From the NCBI GenBank assembly GCA_947044405.1, contig CAMRHE010000067.1:5585501-5649500 (forward strand): a stretch of 64,000 nucleotides of DNA, read 5' to 3'. Made by a program: the position numbers and the translations under genes. This document shows positions 44,176 to 55,977 of this stretch, piece after piece; positions within the stretch are counted from its first letter, which is position 1; each line of letters opens with the position of its first letter. The notes beneath the pieces are model-generated. The model worked only from the letters and a program-made list of their open reading frames with translations, had not been told where the DNA came from and did no database searches. The DNA comes from Leptodactylus fallax (taxonomy: Eukaryota; Chordata; Amphibia; Anura; Leptodactylidae).

Positions 44176-44190
44176 AAGGTAATAGATGGT

Positions 44191-44598
44191 CGTACTTCTC
44201 TGCAGTGCATGTGATCTGCATCCATCTGATTCAGCTAGCATTCATTCTGTGCCCCACAATTCTGTTTTTAATATTACCCATGTTGTCCCCATGTATCCCA
44301 GCATCTCAGTTGACTAACACTCTCTTCTGGCTCTCTAACTTCCTTGTATGTTTTGTGGTACAACATTGCGAGTCTGCCAGACCTGTCCTGTGCATAGATC
44401 CCAAGAGGACATTTGGCATTGCCAAAATTCCATTGTAGCTTCTAAATCCAGCAAGACAGGGCTAGCAGGCTCTCCACAATATACCACTCAACATACAGTA
44501 CAGTAGAGGTACGGAGCTAGAATAGAGTTTATATGTAGCATTGGTGGTCCTAGTCACCTAAGATGAAGGGACCACATGAGTGTACATGACACATGAGT
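44191..44598. other. No gene recognised
   Basis: Unassigned. Confidence 0.4.
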
Positions 44599-44599
44599 G

Positions 44600-44669
<70 letters not shown>

Positions 44670-44822
44670 TTCCTTCCATCCTTCTATTCTCTTTCCTTCT
44701 TCTCTTTCTTTCCTCTTGTCCCCTTCCTTAATACCTTTCTTCCTTCCTTCCTTCCTTCCTTCCTTCCTTCCTTCCTTCCTTCCTTCCTTCCTTCCTTCCT
44801 TCCTTCCTTCCTTCCTTCCTTC
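44599..44822. repeat. (CTTT)n and (CCTT)n microsatellites
   Basis: About 17 CTTT units (44599-44667) are followed by mixed pyrimidines and about 21 CCTT units (44737-44822). The plus strand is nearly pure pyrimidine for over 200 bases, which can form triplex DNA. The Ser/Phe/Leu-rich frames across it are artefacts. Confidence 0.97.
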
Positions 44823-45625
44823 ATTTCTTCCTTCCTCTCTTCATTGCTTCCTTCCAGTTTACTTAGCCTATGAACTATATTACATCTTCTTGACTTAACT
44901 ATAAGTTATTGCACATATTTTTATTTTTAATTTTCTTTCTTTCTATAAAATACACACACACATATATAAGTTTGATTTGATATTCTAAATGTATTAAAAA
45001 AAGAAATTAATACCGCTTAAGTTAGAAAAACAAAGAGACATTAACTTAGAACAGCAGAAACAACAAATTTTCTTATTAATTTATTCTGAAATGCAAAATT
45101 TCCATGGAAACAGCCCTTTCACGAGATTCATATGGTTATCCCACTCATCATTAATATCATTATCATTAACTTCCAATTGAAATGAGTGAATGTGAGTTGA
45201 TTGGTGCCACCTAACAGCAATGGCATGGGCTCCTGTTATTGCAATGTGAGGCACAGCCAGGCTATTTTTTAATAAAATCTAAAAATGATATAAACACTAT
45301 ATCTCTAATATCTAAATCAGATAGTAAAATATATTACTACCTGAGCTCCAGATTCTGAACAATGGAGGACAAAGAATTAAAGGAGCATTTCAGTTTGTTT
45401 CTTATCTCCCTGAAGGATATTACTATGTGTATGTATTTGTTGTAATATTTGCATTAATACATATGCATCATGATAGGATCCTGCTCTGCATCTGCTATGG
45501 TATTATCATAATCAACATTTCTTATGGCTTTCTTTATTGCAAGAATTAGGTAAACCAGTGAGTTTTAATATTGCTATTTGTTCTCTGTATTTGGCTGATG
45601 CGAGACTATGGGTAATATGATTAAA
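44823..45625. other. No gene recognised
   Basis: Unassigned, AT-rich. Confidence 0.4.
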
Positions 45626-46030
45626 GAGGTTATCCCAGGACAAGAAAAAGGGTCTGCGTTTTTGTTTTTTTTGTAGAAACAGCGCCACTTTTGTCCATGG
45701 GCTGTGTCTGATATTACAGCTTATGTATATTCATCTATATTTACTAATATTAGTCTCAGCTTTAGTCCTCATAGACACAGTAGTGTCATGTAGAAGAGGC
45801 TTTCAATGAGCCCTCTCTTTCAAGTGTCCATCAGAATAGCCCCATGCATATGGCGTCTGATAGAGCATGCCCTGAGTTATTTCTGTCTTTTGAAACTGGT
45901 GGAAAGAGAAGTACATTGGGGCCCCATGCAACTCTATATTAGACATGGTTGAACCTCGTGAGTTTTGTTTCTGTCCAAAGTGCTATTATTATACTCTGGG
46001 GTCACTTTAGCCCTTCAGAGGCCCAGGGGA
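45626..46030. mobile_element. TTAA-type MITE left end and unassigned flank
   Basis: TTAAAGAGGTTATCCCAGGA begins at 45629 and is followed by AGAAACAGCGCCACTTTTGTCC, which recurs in part near 56595-56615 (AGAAACAGTACCACTTTGTCC). The right end is not found. Confidence 0.55.
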
Positions 46031-46031
46031 G

Positions 46032-46860
46032 GTGTGGAAAAATAATAACCAGTCATACTCACCTTCCCTGAAGAGAAGGGTACAGGGCAGCACTCGACTC
46101 TATAACTTGAAAAAGGGTGCACGTTCACTTAGGGAACTGACCAAACTCCCAAAATTTGTAGCATTCAAAAAAAGAGTTTGTGACGACACTCCAAACTTGT
46201 ATCTGCTTAAATGTTTTTATTAACAAAACCAATATGATGTGCAATGTTTTGGGAGCAAGTCCCTTCATCAGTCATTTGTCCGATGTTGAGAGATTTAGTA
46301 GCACAATGTCGTTTGATAGCAGGGGATAAGGCAGCTGCCCACACATGCGCAATAGAGCGGAATGCCGGCATGCGCAGTAGAGTGAGTGGCTGGCATACGA
46401 TGCACAGGGTGACGCACTCTCTACTGCGGATGTCAGCACTCCAGCTCTATTGCGCAGGGTCACTTCTTCAGGGCGACCAGCACCTCCTCTTCTTGATGTC
46501 TGCCACCCAAAAGAAGTGATGCCAGTGCCCAGAAGGTCCGAACCAGAAAACAGGTAAGTATGATGGGGTGGGGGGTTGAGTTAGTTAGGAAGGGCTAGTA
46601 GTGGGCGGGCTAGCTAAAAAAACAGGGAGGGGGTTGTGAGTGAGAGAGGGAGGTGATGTGATGTGAGTCATCTCTGAGTGAAGCCCAAGGCATCATGGTA
46701 GTTGTAGGAAAACACAGAACAGGAAGATGGCCATTTAAACAAATGCAGAAGATGCCAGGAGCTCGCAAAGAAACCCAGAAATCCCAGAAAGCCCCTTTAA
46801 GCAGATACAAGTTTGGAGTGCCACCACAAACTCTTTTTTTGGATACTCACCTTCCCTCAC
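46032..46860. repeat. Repeat with inverted pieces and degenerate hammerhead core
   Basis: AGCAGATACAAGTTTGGAGT at 46805-46824 is the inverse of 46185-46207, and matching continues on both (ACAAACTCTTTTTTTG). On the minus strand the left piece carries CTGATGAAGGGACTTGCTCCC at 46246-46270, followed by AAAAC where GAAAC is expected. Thus the CUGAUGA core and a GGGA/UCCC stem II are present, but G12 is changed. ACTCACCTTCCCT words occur outside both pieces. Confidence 0.5.
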
Positions 46861-48599
46861 CTCTCTGGTGTTCGTTCCTAGGCATCTTCTGGCCTCCCTA
46901 GTGACATCAGTGGCCTGAGGGGAGCACTGAGGCCTTGCAGCAAAGCTCTCTCTCTAATAACTGCTGAGGTCCAAGCACAGGCCCCATTGGCCTAACCCAA
47001 AATATTTGGAAAATTGATAACAAACCTGTCCTGTTACAATCCCATTTGTTGATGTTTGTATAATTTTAGGCCAATTTAAAGCTGTGTGCATGAGACTATA
47101 GTCTGCACTTTTCAAATCTGAAACCAACTGCAAAAGAATGATTGCAATTTCAAGACCAAACATATATTGTAGTATCTCATGTGAAATGTGAACATGGCCA
47201 TTTTATTGGCTTGGCTAGGTGTTTACCTCTGTTGGCAGCTTATCTCCTGTGAGGACAACTCACCTTGAAATTAAACAATTTCATTTCTTATTTCTCCACA
47301 CGTGATCTGTTTGGGAAATTCTCAAATACATAATATAGTTAAGCAAATCCAACAAAATCAGCAAATTCAGCCAATTTGCTCCTATGTCTAAAGGGAACCT
47401 TTAGAGCTAGTTCTAGGGTTTAGCTCACTCCCTGTGGTTTGAGTTATAGAACTGATTACCATAGAGTTCTAGTTCAGTTCAACCGCACAGGTCTTACCTT
47501 ATAATGTGGTTTTATTCTACCCAAGTGAAACTGGCCTTAGCATGTATTGTAATATTTCGGTTGTGTAATAGATTGATGCAAACCACAGAGAAATGCTGTT
47601 ATGTAATTTCATTATTCCAGCAGTCATAGTGATATAACATGAGAATATGACAACTACTAGACTCAGGCTTTGCACATGCATAAAAGATAATGCAAAAAAA
47701 ATATGGAAAGGAGAATAAAATCTTGATTTCCGCACACGCCGGAGCAGCCATTGTTGTCTGTTTATATCCTGTGTAGGCTACACTTGCCACTCACAGCAAA
47801 CACAGCCAGTCTGGAGTCATTTTCTTCAGCTGTTTAAATCATATAAAAATAAATATAAAAAGCTAACAAAATGCTAGACTTGGCTTCACGCCTCATTCAT
47901 TTACATGTCTCAGGCTGAGACACAAGAAAATGACAAAACACCAGCCTTAGAAAATCAGCCTAGCATCATAAGACTCCCATGTACTGTACATATGAGAAAA
48001 GTTGGTTGAAAATCTGGCTACCTTATGTATATAGGTACCGCCCAACTATTCCCTGAAAGATCACGCCAAGGAGAAGGAGGATTGACATTGAATTTTAACA
48101 CCTGATCCCTTAGACAACAAAAACATGCTTAGCTGATCGGAGCATGCATGTGTATCGCAGAGTTTGGAGGAATAGCTCATTGACATAAGGTACAGGTTGG
48201 TAAATGCGTCCAACACATATTTAGAGTTTCACGGCTGAAACTTAATAGTGTAAATTATTAAATGGGCATCAGACTTGAGTATCTTGGCCCATTAGAAGAA
48301 ATTATACTGGAGGACTACCCTCTGTCTATATAATACATATCTTCTTTTAATTTCATCGTATTTGTTCTTACCATTACACATATAAAACATATCATGGATA
48401 TTGTCTAATAGGGGATATATGAACCAACCTATAAGACTAGATCCATGGCTGGATCTTTGGGGGCTCATCATTGTGTCAGAGCCTTGTCCCACAAGGAGAT
48501 CTTACGTTATTCTGGTGAGCCATTATAGCCACCACTGGTGCAACCTGAATCAATGATACTATTAGAGGTGTGTCTCAGACTACCCCAGACTTCCTGTAG
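46861..48599. other. No gene recognised
   Basis: About 1.7 kb. No domain or clear terminal repeat was seen; a possible MITE scrap (AAAGGGAACCTTTAG) is at 47390. Confidence 0.4.
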
Positions 48600-48838
48600 G
48601 TACAGTTTACAACTCAGCCCATTCACTTGAATGGGACTAAGCTACAATCAGTCCATATGACCAATGAACATGATGTCACGTGAACAACGTATATACTTTT
48701 GAGTTCCTGATTGGATGTTTGCTTTAAAGGTTTCTTCAAACAGCTGAACCAGGAGGGGTCCCAGATGTCGTGATCTTCAATCGATGATGTATCCTAAGGA
48801 TAGGTCATCAATTTAAAAGTCCTGGAAAATCCTTTAAA
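48600..48838. mobile_element. TTAA-type MITE, family C, right part
   Basis: It carries AAACAGCTGAACCAGGAGGGG, TCCTAAGGATAGGTCATCAA and GTCCTGGAAAATCCTTTAA, the right half of family C. The left end is decayed. Confidence 0.6.
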
Positions 48839-49436
48839 TACAATCTATTAGGTTATGGTTATCCAATAAATATACATGTTTTTGGACATTAAATAACCCT
48901 ATAACCTTATGATTCTGAAAAAATGTCAATAATAATCAATTGACTGCCTTGGTGGTTAACATTGAACAAACTGAACAAACTCAGTAGGTGATAATGTAAA
49001 ACATTAGGTGCCGATTATCCCCACAAACTATTTTATGAATGGAAGCTAAAACCCAGTGCTGTATATTAATATACTAACGTGTGATTGATCCTGCCATTGA
49101 AATATTGTGGAGTTTGATATAGCAAGGACACAAAGATATTTCAGTCTCCGGTGTCCTTGATGTGCAACATGTCTGATGATTTACAAAGTTTTCATACCAC
49201 TAGGATAAACCACAAATCTTACAAAGTTTACAGGCTTAGACTGTGCTTTAAGAAATTAACACTTTTCATTTTTTTTTAACAAAGCCCTTTACTTTCTGCT
49301 CCTTCTGCATTCTTTTCCTTGTTTCTCTCACTGCTTCTCATTGGAGTATGGGCTCTTGTATAATGTAGGGAAGCTAAGGCTGGGGTGGAGGATCACTTCA
49401 AACAGTTAGATCTCAGTCATTATAAAAACCTAGAAC
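48839..49436. other. No gene recognised
   Basis: Unassigned. Confidence 0.4.
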
Positions 49437-50121
49437 AGTGCTGTAACTAATGTCTCTGCCTGTTCGAATCTCTGCGACATCCTCCGCACGCACACTGCGG
49501 CGAAGGAGGCGTGTTCATTTTGATTCCTTGCATAGGGTTCTTGTTGCTCAGTCTGAACACTCTCCTAGTACCTCTTTTCTGTAATTGAATTTCAACCACA
49601 CCCGTCTCCTGCACCTTTGTTTATCTCTGCTTCTCAAATAGTTAATCTCAGCCTTGCCTGTGTTATTGACAGCCTATCGTCCTATCAAGTCTGGGGCAGG
49701 CTCTTCCTTCCTATTTATTCTTTGCTCACATTCACATTGGCGCTTGCTATTGCCATGCGCGTACTGGCTATACTCCTTGCTCTTTGTTACTTGTTCTTCT
49801 TATTCCTGACCTCTGGCTTACCTTTGACTTTTCTCTTGGTTTGTGATTTTGTACTGAATTGCTCAATTGTTACCGACCCCTTGGCTAGCTGACCTCCCTT
49901 TGTTGTTGTTCGTCCTTTCTGCGTTCTGTGTTATCACTTATTATAAGAAGGGACTGTCGACCAGTTGCTGGCTGTCGCCTAGGACAGATTGGGCAAGTAG
50001 GCAGGGACAGTGGGGGGGGGGGGTTTCAGCTTTAGGGCTCACTGTCTTGTTGTGCCCCCTCCCCCCAGGGTTCTTCAGCAGCACTGGGGAATTGCTCAAC
50101 TGGCAATTCCCTTACAAGTGC
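49437..50121. mobile_element. Solo LTR with 5-bp target duplication AGTGC
   Basis: The LTR is 49442-50116 (675 bp). It begins TGTAACTAATG and ends AATTCCCTTACA, so TGTAA/TTACA are inverted ends. AGTGC is present at 49437-49441 and 50117-50121. The body has GTTACCGACCCCTTGGCTAG, echoing the LTR at 25189, and a G11 run near 50012. No coding interior. Confidence 0.87.
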
Positions 50122-50247
50122 TTCTGGTGTCACCTTTAAGGGAAATTCTCTTAGCAGTTCTACTGAGTATTATTTCCAGTTGAAAACAAAGTCAGGATTA
50201 GCATATCTATAAGTAGATGCCCTCAATCGTAACTGTGTGAGAAAATG

Positions 50248-50590
50248 AAAATCTCATCTTTCATATGACACCAGGAGCACTGTTCTAAGTTTTATAATGT
50301 TCGAGATGCAACTGCTTGAAATGACCCCCCAGCCTCTGCTTCGCTGCATTATACAAGAGCCTGTACACCCTGTACTCCAGTGAGAAGCGGTCAGAGACAT
50401 AAGGGAAAGGATTCAGAAGGGACAGAAAGTGGATATTAGTGCAGAATTTCATAGAACGGAGGCAAAATACATTAATAAAGTATATTACAAAATGTATCAA
50501 TTTTACATATGCTGCCATGACAATTTGTAAAAACTAGTAAGTTTATTAAAAATTTTCAAAAATTAGCTTATTTTAAGAGCAAAATATGAA
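50248..50590. repeat. Interspersed repeat, family H copy 1
   Basis: It matches 61395-61710 in order: GAAAATCTCATCTTTCATAT, TTTTATAATG, TGAAATGACCCCCCAGCCTC, CAGTGAGAAGC, GTGCAGAATTTCATAGAA and ATGCTGCCATGACAA. It is non-coding and of unassigned class. Confidence 0.75.
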
Positions 50591-51472
50591 CATTCCAACT
50601 TTTCAATATACTTACCAAATCAATAAATCTCAGTTCTCACGCCACTGAAGTTGAACAATTAACTTTTATTTTCACAGCGCTGTCATGACTACATCCTGAA
50701 CGTCACTGACATCAGACCTGACTTCAGCCAGGAATTCCATCAAATTGGTCGCAGTATCTGTAGATTTTTGCCCATTCATTGTACAGCTGCAGATCTCTGG
50801 GAGACTCCTCCTAACCGCAGCAGATCCTGTCTACGCACCAAAGACGAGTACCAGTTACTTGGAGTAAGAGCTGTTTTTGCCTCCTCATGTCCTCCCGGCT
50901 GCTACATTGCTTCGCTTTGTGGCTGCCCAACCATCCACCATGTCTAAAAGTACTCGACACACAAAAATATGGTTTCTGGGCACAGTGAGCCCCAGTTCTA
51001 GTCCAAGTTCCTGTTACAAACCTCTCAACTTGTAACAGCAATAACAGCCGCAGTAAAATTGTATCCAAATCAGGTTATAATGTTCTTGCAAAACATTTGT
51101 ACAACATTTGAACCTTCACTTGTTAAATAGTAGGAGGGACAACTCACAGATACTTAAACTTGGATGCCAATTCCTATAGTCCAGTCCTGCCTATTTGTAA
51201 ATTAATATAAAGTGAATCATTCTAAAAGAATTGTCTACAGTGGCAAGTAGGAAAGCAATTGGGGTTGTCATCTGCTAGGCTCACCACAGGATTCTTCTGT
51301 AACCTGGTGGACCAGTCCAACCTTACTAATAGGTAATAACTTTGTAGGGCCAAGAGGGTCCCCCCCCCCCAGATATACATATGCAAGCAAACTGGGAATT
51401 GATCTTCTACCAATCGCTTTGTGCTTTTTAAACTTAGAGATTAGAGAGCAATAGTACAAGCTCCTTCTAGTT
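50591..51472. other. No gene recognised
   Basis: Unassigned; C10 run near 51361. Confidence 0.4.
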
Positions 51473-51842
51473 GAGAGGACCTTTCACCACCTCAACCAAC
51501 TCCAGCACTTTGCATTCTTTAGTAATAGGTGGTGCTCCACTGATTTTGGTACACTTGGAATATTTATTTTTAGACCCCAACGTTCCTGAGCAATCAGTTC
51601 TGTGAGTTTCCATAATCAATATGCTAATTAGGTGGACAGTCTCAGACCATCTGCACCAGTCCAGGACGTAACATCTGAGACCATAGAGCCTATATAACAT
51701 AGTGGGTTCTGAAACAACCCTGATTGCTCAGGAACGGTGGGGGCTAGAGAAAAAATCCCAACTGTGCCAGAATCAGTGGAACAGCACCTATTAAAGGATG
51801 CAAAGAAGTGGAGATGGTGGACTTGGTGAAAAGTCCTCTTCA
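51473..51842. mobile_element. Family D hairpin MITE
   Basis: The left GAGAGGACCTTTCACCACCTC and the right GGTGAAAAGTCCTCTTCAG are inverted. ACCCCAACGTTCCTGAGCAATCA and TGATTGCTCAGGAACG near the centre pair perfectly over 16 bases. Termini resemble those of 32088-32538, with TTAA degraded to TTGA on the left. Confidence 0.8.
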
Positions 51843-52987
51843 GACATGGGAAGTCTCTATTTTTAGCTCATTAGGTTTACTAGTAATCGTGTAATAAAGC
51901 TTTTGTATATAGATCTAAAGTTTATGTCAATTATATGGAAAGTCATAATTCTGAAATGCATCCTAGAAAACTGAACTAATCATTTGTAAATGGAACATTG
52001 CTTGTATCACTGTATAGTGGTTATTTTTTTCTGCAAAGCTCGATGTTCGGTGACCTTATGCTGATATCCGGTATTACTCACTATAACAGGGAAATGCAAT
52101 TTTTATGGGTTTCTTTACAGCATAAATACATCCAGAAAATGAATATAGATTTTGTAAGGTGGTTGTAGACTTTTTTTGCAATGTGTCAGAAAGGCAATTG
52201 TATTTGAAATACAAAAAAAAAAAAAAAGTCAGACATGACCAAACGTATCAGTATGGCCCCCCGCCAAAAATCTGAACAGCTGTGTGGAACATAAGAATTA
52301 GTGCAGCTGTATTTGAACCAGAATTAAAATCTTTTCATTTGATGTACACAGGCTTTTTACTTAACAAAAAGTAAACATTACAAAATGATGAAATATTGGA
52401 TTCATATATACCTCTTATTATATACAAAGATGGCTTGACTTAAAAGGTATGATAGAAAACAATCAGTATTGCTTCCCTGCAGGCCTGGCAGCTCATGCCA
52501 CGGTTACCACACAATCAGACACAAACTTGCAACATACTTTGAAACTACTTTGAAAAGATGAGGTTCAAAAGATCAAAAAGGAAGCATTACACGTGGATGA
52601 TTTTCTCATTCTAAATTACTTGTTCAGCTCACCTAGGTCATATTGGGGGTGTGAGAACTTGGAGATTAGCTTCACCCTTCTATTTTAATAGTTCCCTATT
52701 CATTCATCTATTTAAATACAGATGTAGCAGAGCTGAGGGTCTCATGACAATACTCATTGTGGGTTTCTATACTATTTTAGTTAAAGCTAAAGAATTATCT
52801 GGAATAAAAGTTATTACAATGTACAAAAGAGTTCAATGACCACGTCTGCACTGCTGCAGTTCAACAAGTCCCTACCAGAAATTTTACTAGAATTTACTTA
52901 TGTCAATATACTAGCGATCAATAGCCACTGTCCACTATCTTCTGTGAATGGTGGCTTTATACAGAATAGGCACAGTAGGAAGCTACT
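51843..52987. other. No gene recognised
   Basis: Unassigned; A16 run at about 52211-52226. Confidence 0.4.
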
Positions 52988-53395
52988 TAGGGCACCAATG
53001 AATTAGTGGCAAATATCTTCTTTAGGCCCGGGCCCCAAGTGATGTAAACACTGCGGTTTGGTCACGGCAAAAACACCGCAGAAAAAAAACGCAGGGTTTT
53101 ACAGTCTCTGCAAAGTGGATGGCGAATCCCATATACACATTGCAGAAAAATATGCGCAGCGGGCACACGGTGATTTCCAAAACTGTCGTGGTTTTGGAAA
53201 TCGAAGCATGTCAATTATACCTACTGAAACGCCGGTGGTTTCCCTATAGATATAATGGAAGCAGAAAGTCTGAAGAGGAAACCTCTGCGGACTTTCTGTG
53301 CAAAGTGCTGCCGGAAAAAACGTGATGCGTTGCTGCCACGGTTTTTCCTGCAGCACTTTCTTGCTGTGGTCCGCTACATCGGGCATTAGCCTTAA
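52988..53395. repeat. Hairpin repeat, family G copy 3
   Basis: In the opposite orientation to 31017-31420. It has GGCGAATCCCATATACACAT, GGAAATCGAAGCATGTCAATT, ATAATGGAAGCAGAAAGTCTG and terminal GGGCCCC/GGGCATTAGCC words. Confidence 0.6.
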
Positions 53396-55977
53396 ATTTC
53401 TTTCTACAACGAAATAAGTAGACGATAGATTTGTATGACACAACTCAACAGATATAACATGCATGGTAACCAGAGCCAAACAGGTATCCAAAAGTGTATC
53501 AGGACTGATATTTGGGGTGTACAATTGTCTTTTCAACCAACAGCTCTCAAACTAAGGGACCTGGAGGAGGACACATTCTATAAATCCCTGTCCTGGGCAC
53601 ACCCGTGGTTGTAAATTCCATATACTCATTATTTCCCATTATTATTAGTGCATGTAAATAGTTGGAAACATCGAGTTGTAAATAAAATTACTTAAACAGT
53701 CACTAACTTTTCAGGCAACTTAGACTTATTTAATAGAGCATGCGATTCTGAGCCATAATATAATGCACTTTATTATAAAATGATTCTGTTTTGTGCCTGA
53801 AAAACCTGTAAAGTTCCTGCCACTAGGTGCCTCCCCCTTCCTAATTTGCTTTTTACTTCCTGTAACTAAGGAAGTACCATTTTTAGAAACCAACAGGCTC
53901 AAGATGGAACACAGAAAGGGTGGAGGGTGGAGCAGGTCTCTCTCTTTACAAGAATTGCACACACACATAGATCTGCCATATCTTCTCTTTGCTCCATTTG
54001 CTCCATGCCTGTGCACTGCTCAGAGCACAGCTTCACACATTCTCACAACTCACAGTGCGTCCAAGGAGAGTCTATCTACTTCTGACTAGCTGCTTGTGTT
54101 ATAACTGATGGGATGTTAGTCATAACCTTAAGGCAGCTTTCCTGATAGTTCTCAGATTTCTCTTTTTGTCTTTTAGCTGCATCATGATCTGGAGTCCAGT
54201 GTCCCTGGATCTCCTATATTATGGTTACTTTGGCTTTTCACAGTAATTTGTTTTCTATGCTACAGTCACTTCTGGCAAAATTACATGTAAAGAAACCAGT
54301 AGTAGCAATAATGGATGGGGGAGGGTCTGTTCTGTATTGTACAAAAATGTGCTGCAACCATAATGAGACTAATAGCAGAAAAACAGATAGGACTCCATGT
54401 ATAAAGGCTTATACAGCCAGAGAACAGACTGCCCAGCAATATCCTGCAGATATTTAAACTTTTGATGAAAACTCAGGTACCCTTTAATGCCCTGTGCTTC
54501 TGAAAGTGCAAGGAACAATAGCCATGCAACCATACTTATGGACCTTGGTACATTTTCAATAGACTTCCCATACAGCAACTTGTGAATGTAATTTTTTTTG
54601 TTCACACGTCTGAAGAAGATTGTGAGTAAGATTCTTATATGCTACATTCTCAAAGTAAATCAGTTTGGATCACTTTAGTTGAATCTTTATTCTTATCTTT
54701 TCACGTCCATCTTGTTACACATACAGTGTCCCAAACAATTTTTTAGCATGTCTGGTCTTGACCTCCTTTTGTCTAAAACTTCATCTACCCGGAACCTTTA
54801 ACTTTTCTGAGGCTTTGTCCATCTGCTTGTGCCCTCTAACCTTGGCTGCTGTCCAACATCATCTTTCTTGATGGCCTCTGTTTGCCCCAAATTTTGTCTT
54901 CATTTACCCATTGATTTCAGCTTGTCCATTGGAATGCTCATAAGGGCGCAGCTATCGGGGGTGTAGAGGTAGCAGTCACACCCAAGCCCTGCCATCTAAG
55001 GGATTCAGAGGCCCCTCTGCCACACAAAAAAGATCTCAGTAACTTAAAGGTACTGTAGATGTGGAGCCCTTTTGTAGATTTTGCGGGCTGGGGCCCAAGA
55101 CCTTCAAATTTCTGAATGCTCACCCAAGCTGCTGCTGGTGCCCATGTCTGAAGACACAGATTCATACAAAGTCCATTACATATCATATATTATTATGGTT
55201 AGAAAGACCTTTAGCTGTATTATCTATGTACATATATTATTCCAATATTCACCAAAACCATTGTGGCAACACTGTACATTAAATGTATATCCACTTCTAA
55301 CAGTTTTGATTGTTGCAATGTAATAAAATTACATTTTTTATGGGCACAAAATAAGGAAAATCAATTTAAAATAGGCCTTTCAGTCTCCTCGCTCTAGTAA
55401 TCCATTGTGAACACATCACAGCTGGAGAATTCAATCAACAAATGTCACATAAATTGAGATTAACATACCCAAATGATAATAATGTTTAATTTGCATTACT
55501 AAACGTCAAATATACAATTATAATTCATTATCTCCATCTTAACCAATCGTCATGTCCTACTGCTGATCAACCTACAACATGTGTTTTTCAGCACAGCTAT
55601 ATTCCACTCCAGACAATAAATGAAGGCATGGCTCATATCTACTACAGTTTGCCAGTTTGCACTTGAGAGCAGAAATATTATTAAGGACAAACTTGATGAT
55701 AAAGAATTTTCCAGAGAATTGCACCAAATGGAATTCCAGCTGATGATAAAAAGAATCTCCCATGATGCTCTGGTATTCAGCCACTGCTTAATTCATAAAA
55801 TTGCCTATTTATACATTTACATTGAAGATGAGAATAGACAATGTGGTCAGAGTACATCCACCACCATGCTCAAAGTCCATCCACCTGTGGTGGTCAATGG
55901 TGCAAACTGCTGCAAAATGGCCTGCAGCCATTGGCCAATGCAGTTGAGTGGGGCCTTGGATGTGGAGTTGACTGCAT
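53396..55977. other. No gene recognised
   Basis: About 2.6 kb. A MITE-like right end (CAGGTACCCTTTAATG) lies at 54474. The part 55380-55560 is AT-rich with an octamer-like ATTTGCAT and no repeat signature, so it may be unique non-coding DNA. Confidence 0.4.

Larger units (their letters stand above)
43013..44190. mobile_element. Penelope-like element: head-to-head inverted pair with 15-bp target duplication
   Basis: The insert 43028-44175 (1148 bp) is flanked by AAGGTAATAGATGGT at 43013-43027 and 44176-44190, a perfect 15-bp duplication. The left part, on the minus strand, carries an endonuclease domain, a 3' UTR and a hammerhead-like motif. The right part (about 43788-44175, plus strand) is a nearly identical second copy of the last 47 codons, the 3' UTR and most of the hammerhead. 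The two 5' sides meet at about 43787, so 3' ends face outward. The reverse transcriptase of the element is absent. Confidence 0.88.

Noticed and set aside
44580..44898. Two frames of about 100 codons rich in Phe, Leu, Ser and Pro
   Set aside because: They translate CTTT/CCTT microsatellites.
49460..49475. GTTCGAATC, resembling a tRNA B box
   Set aside because: It lies inside an LTR with clear ends, has no matching A box at the right distance and no cloverleaf.
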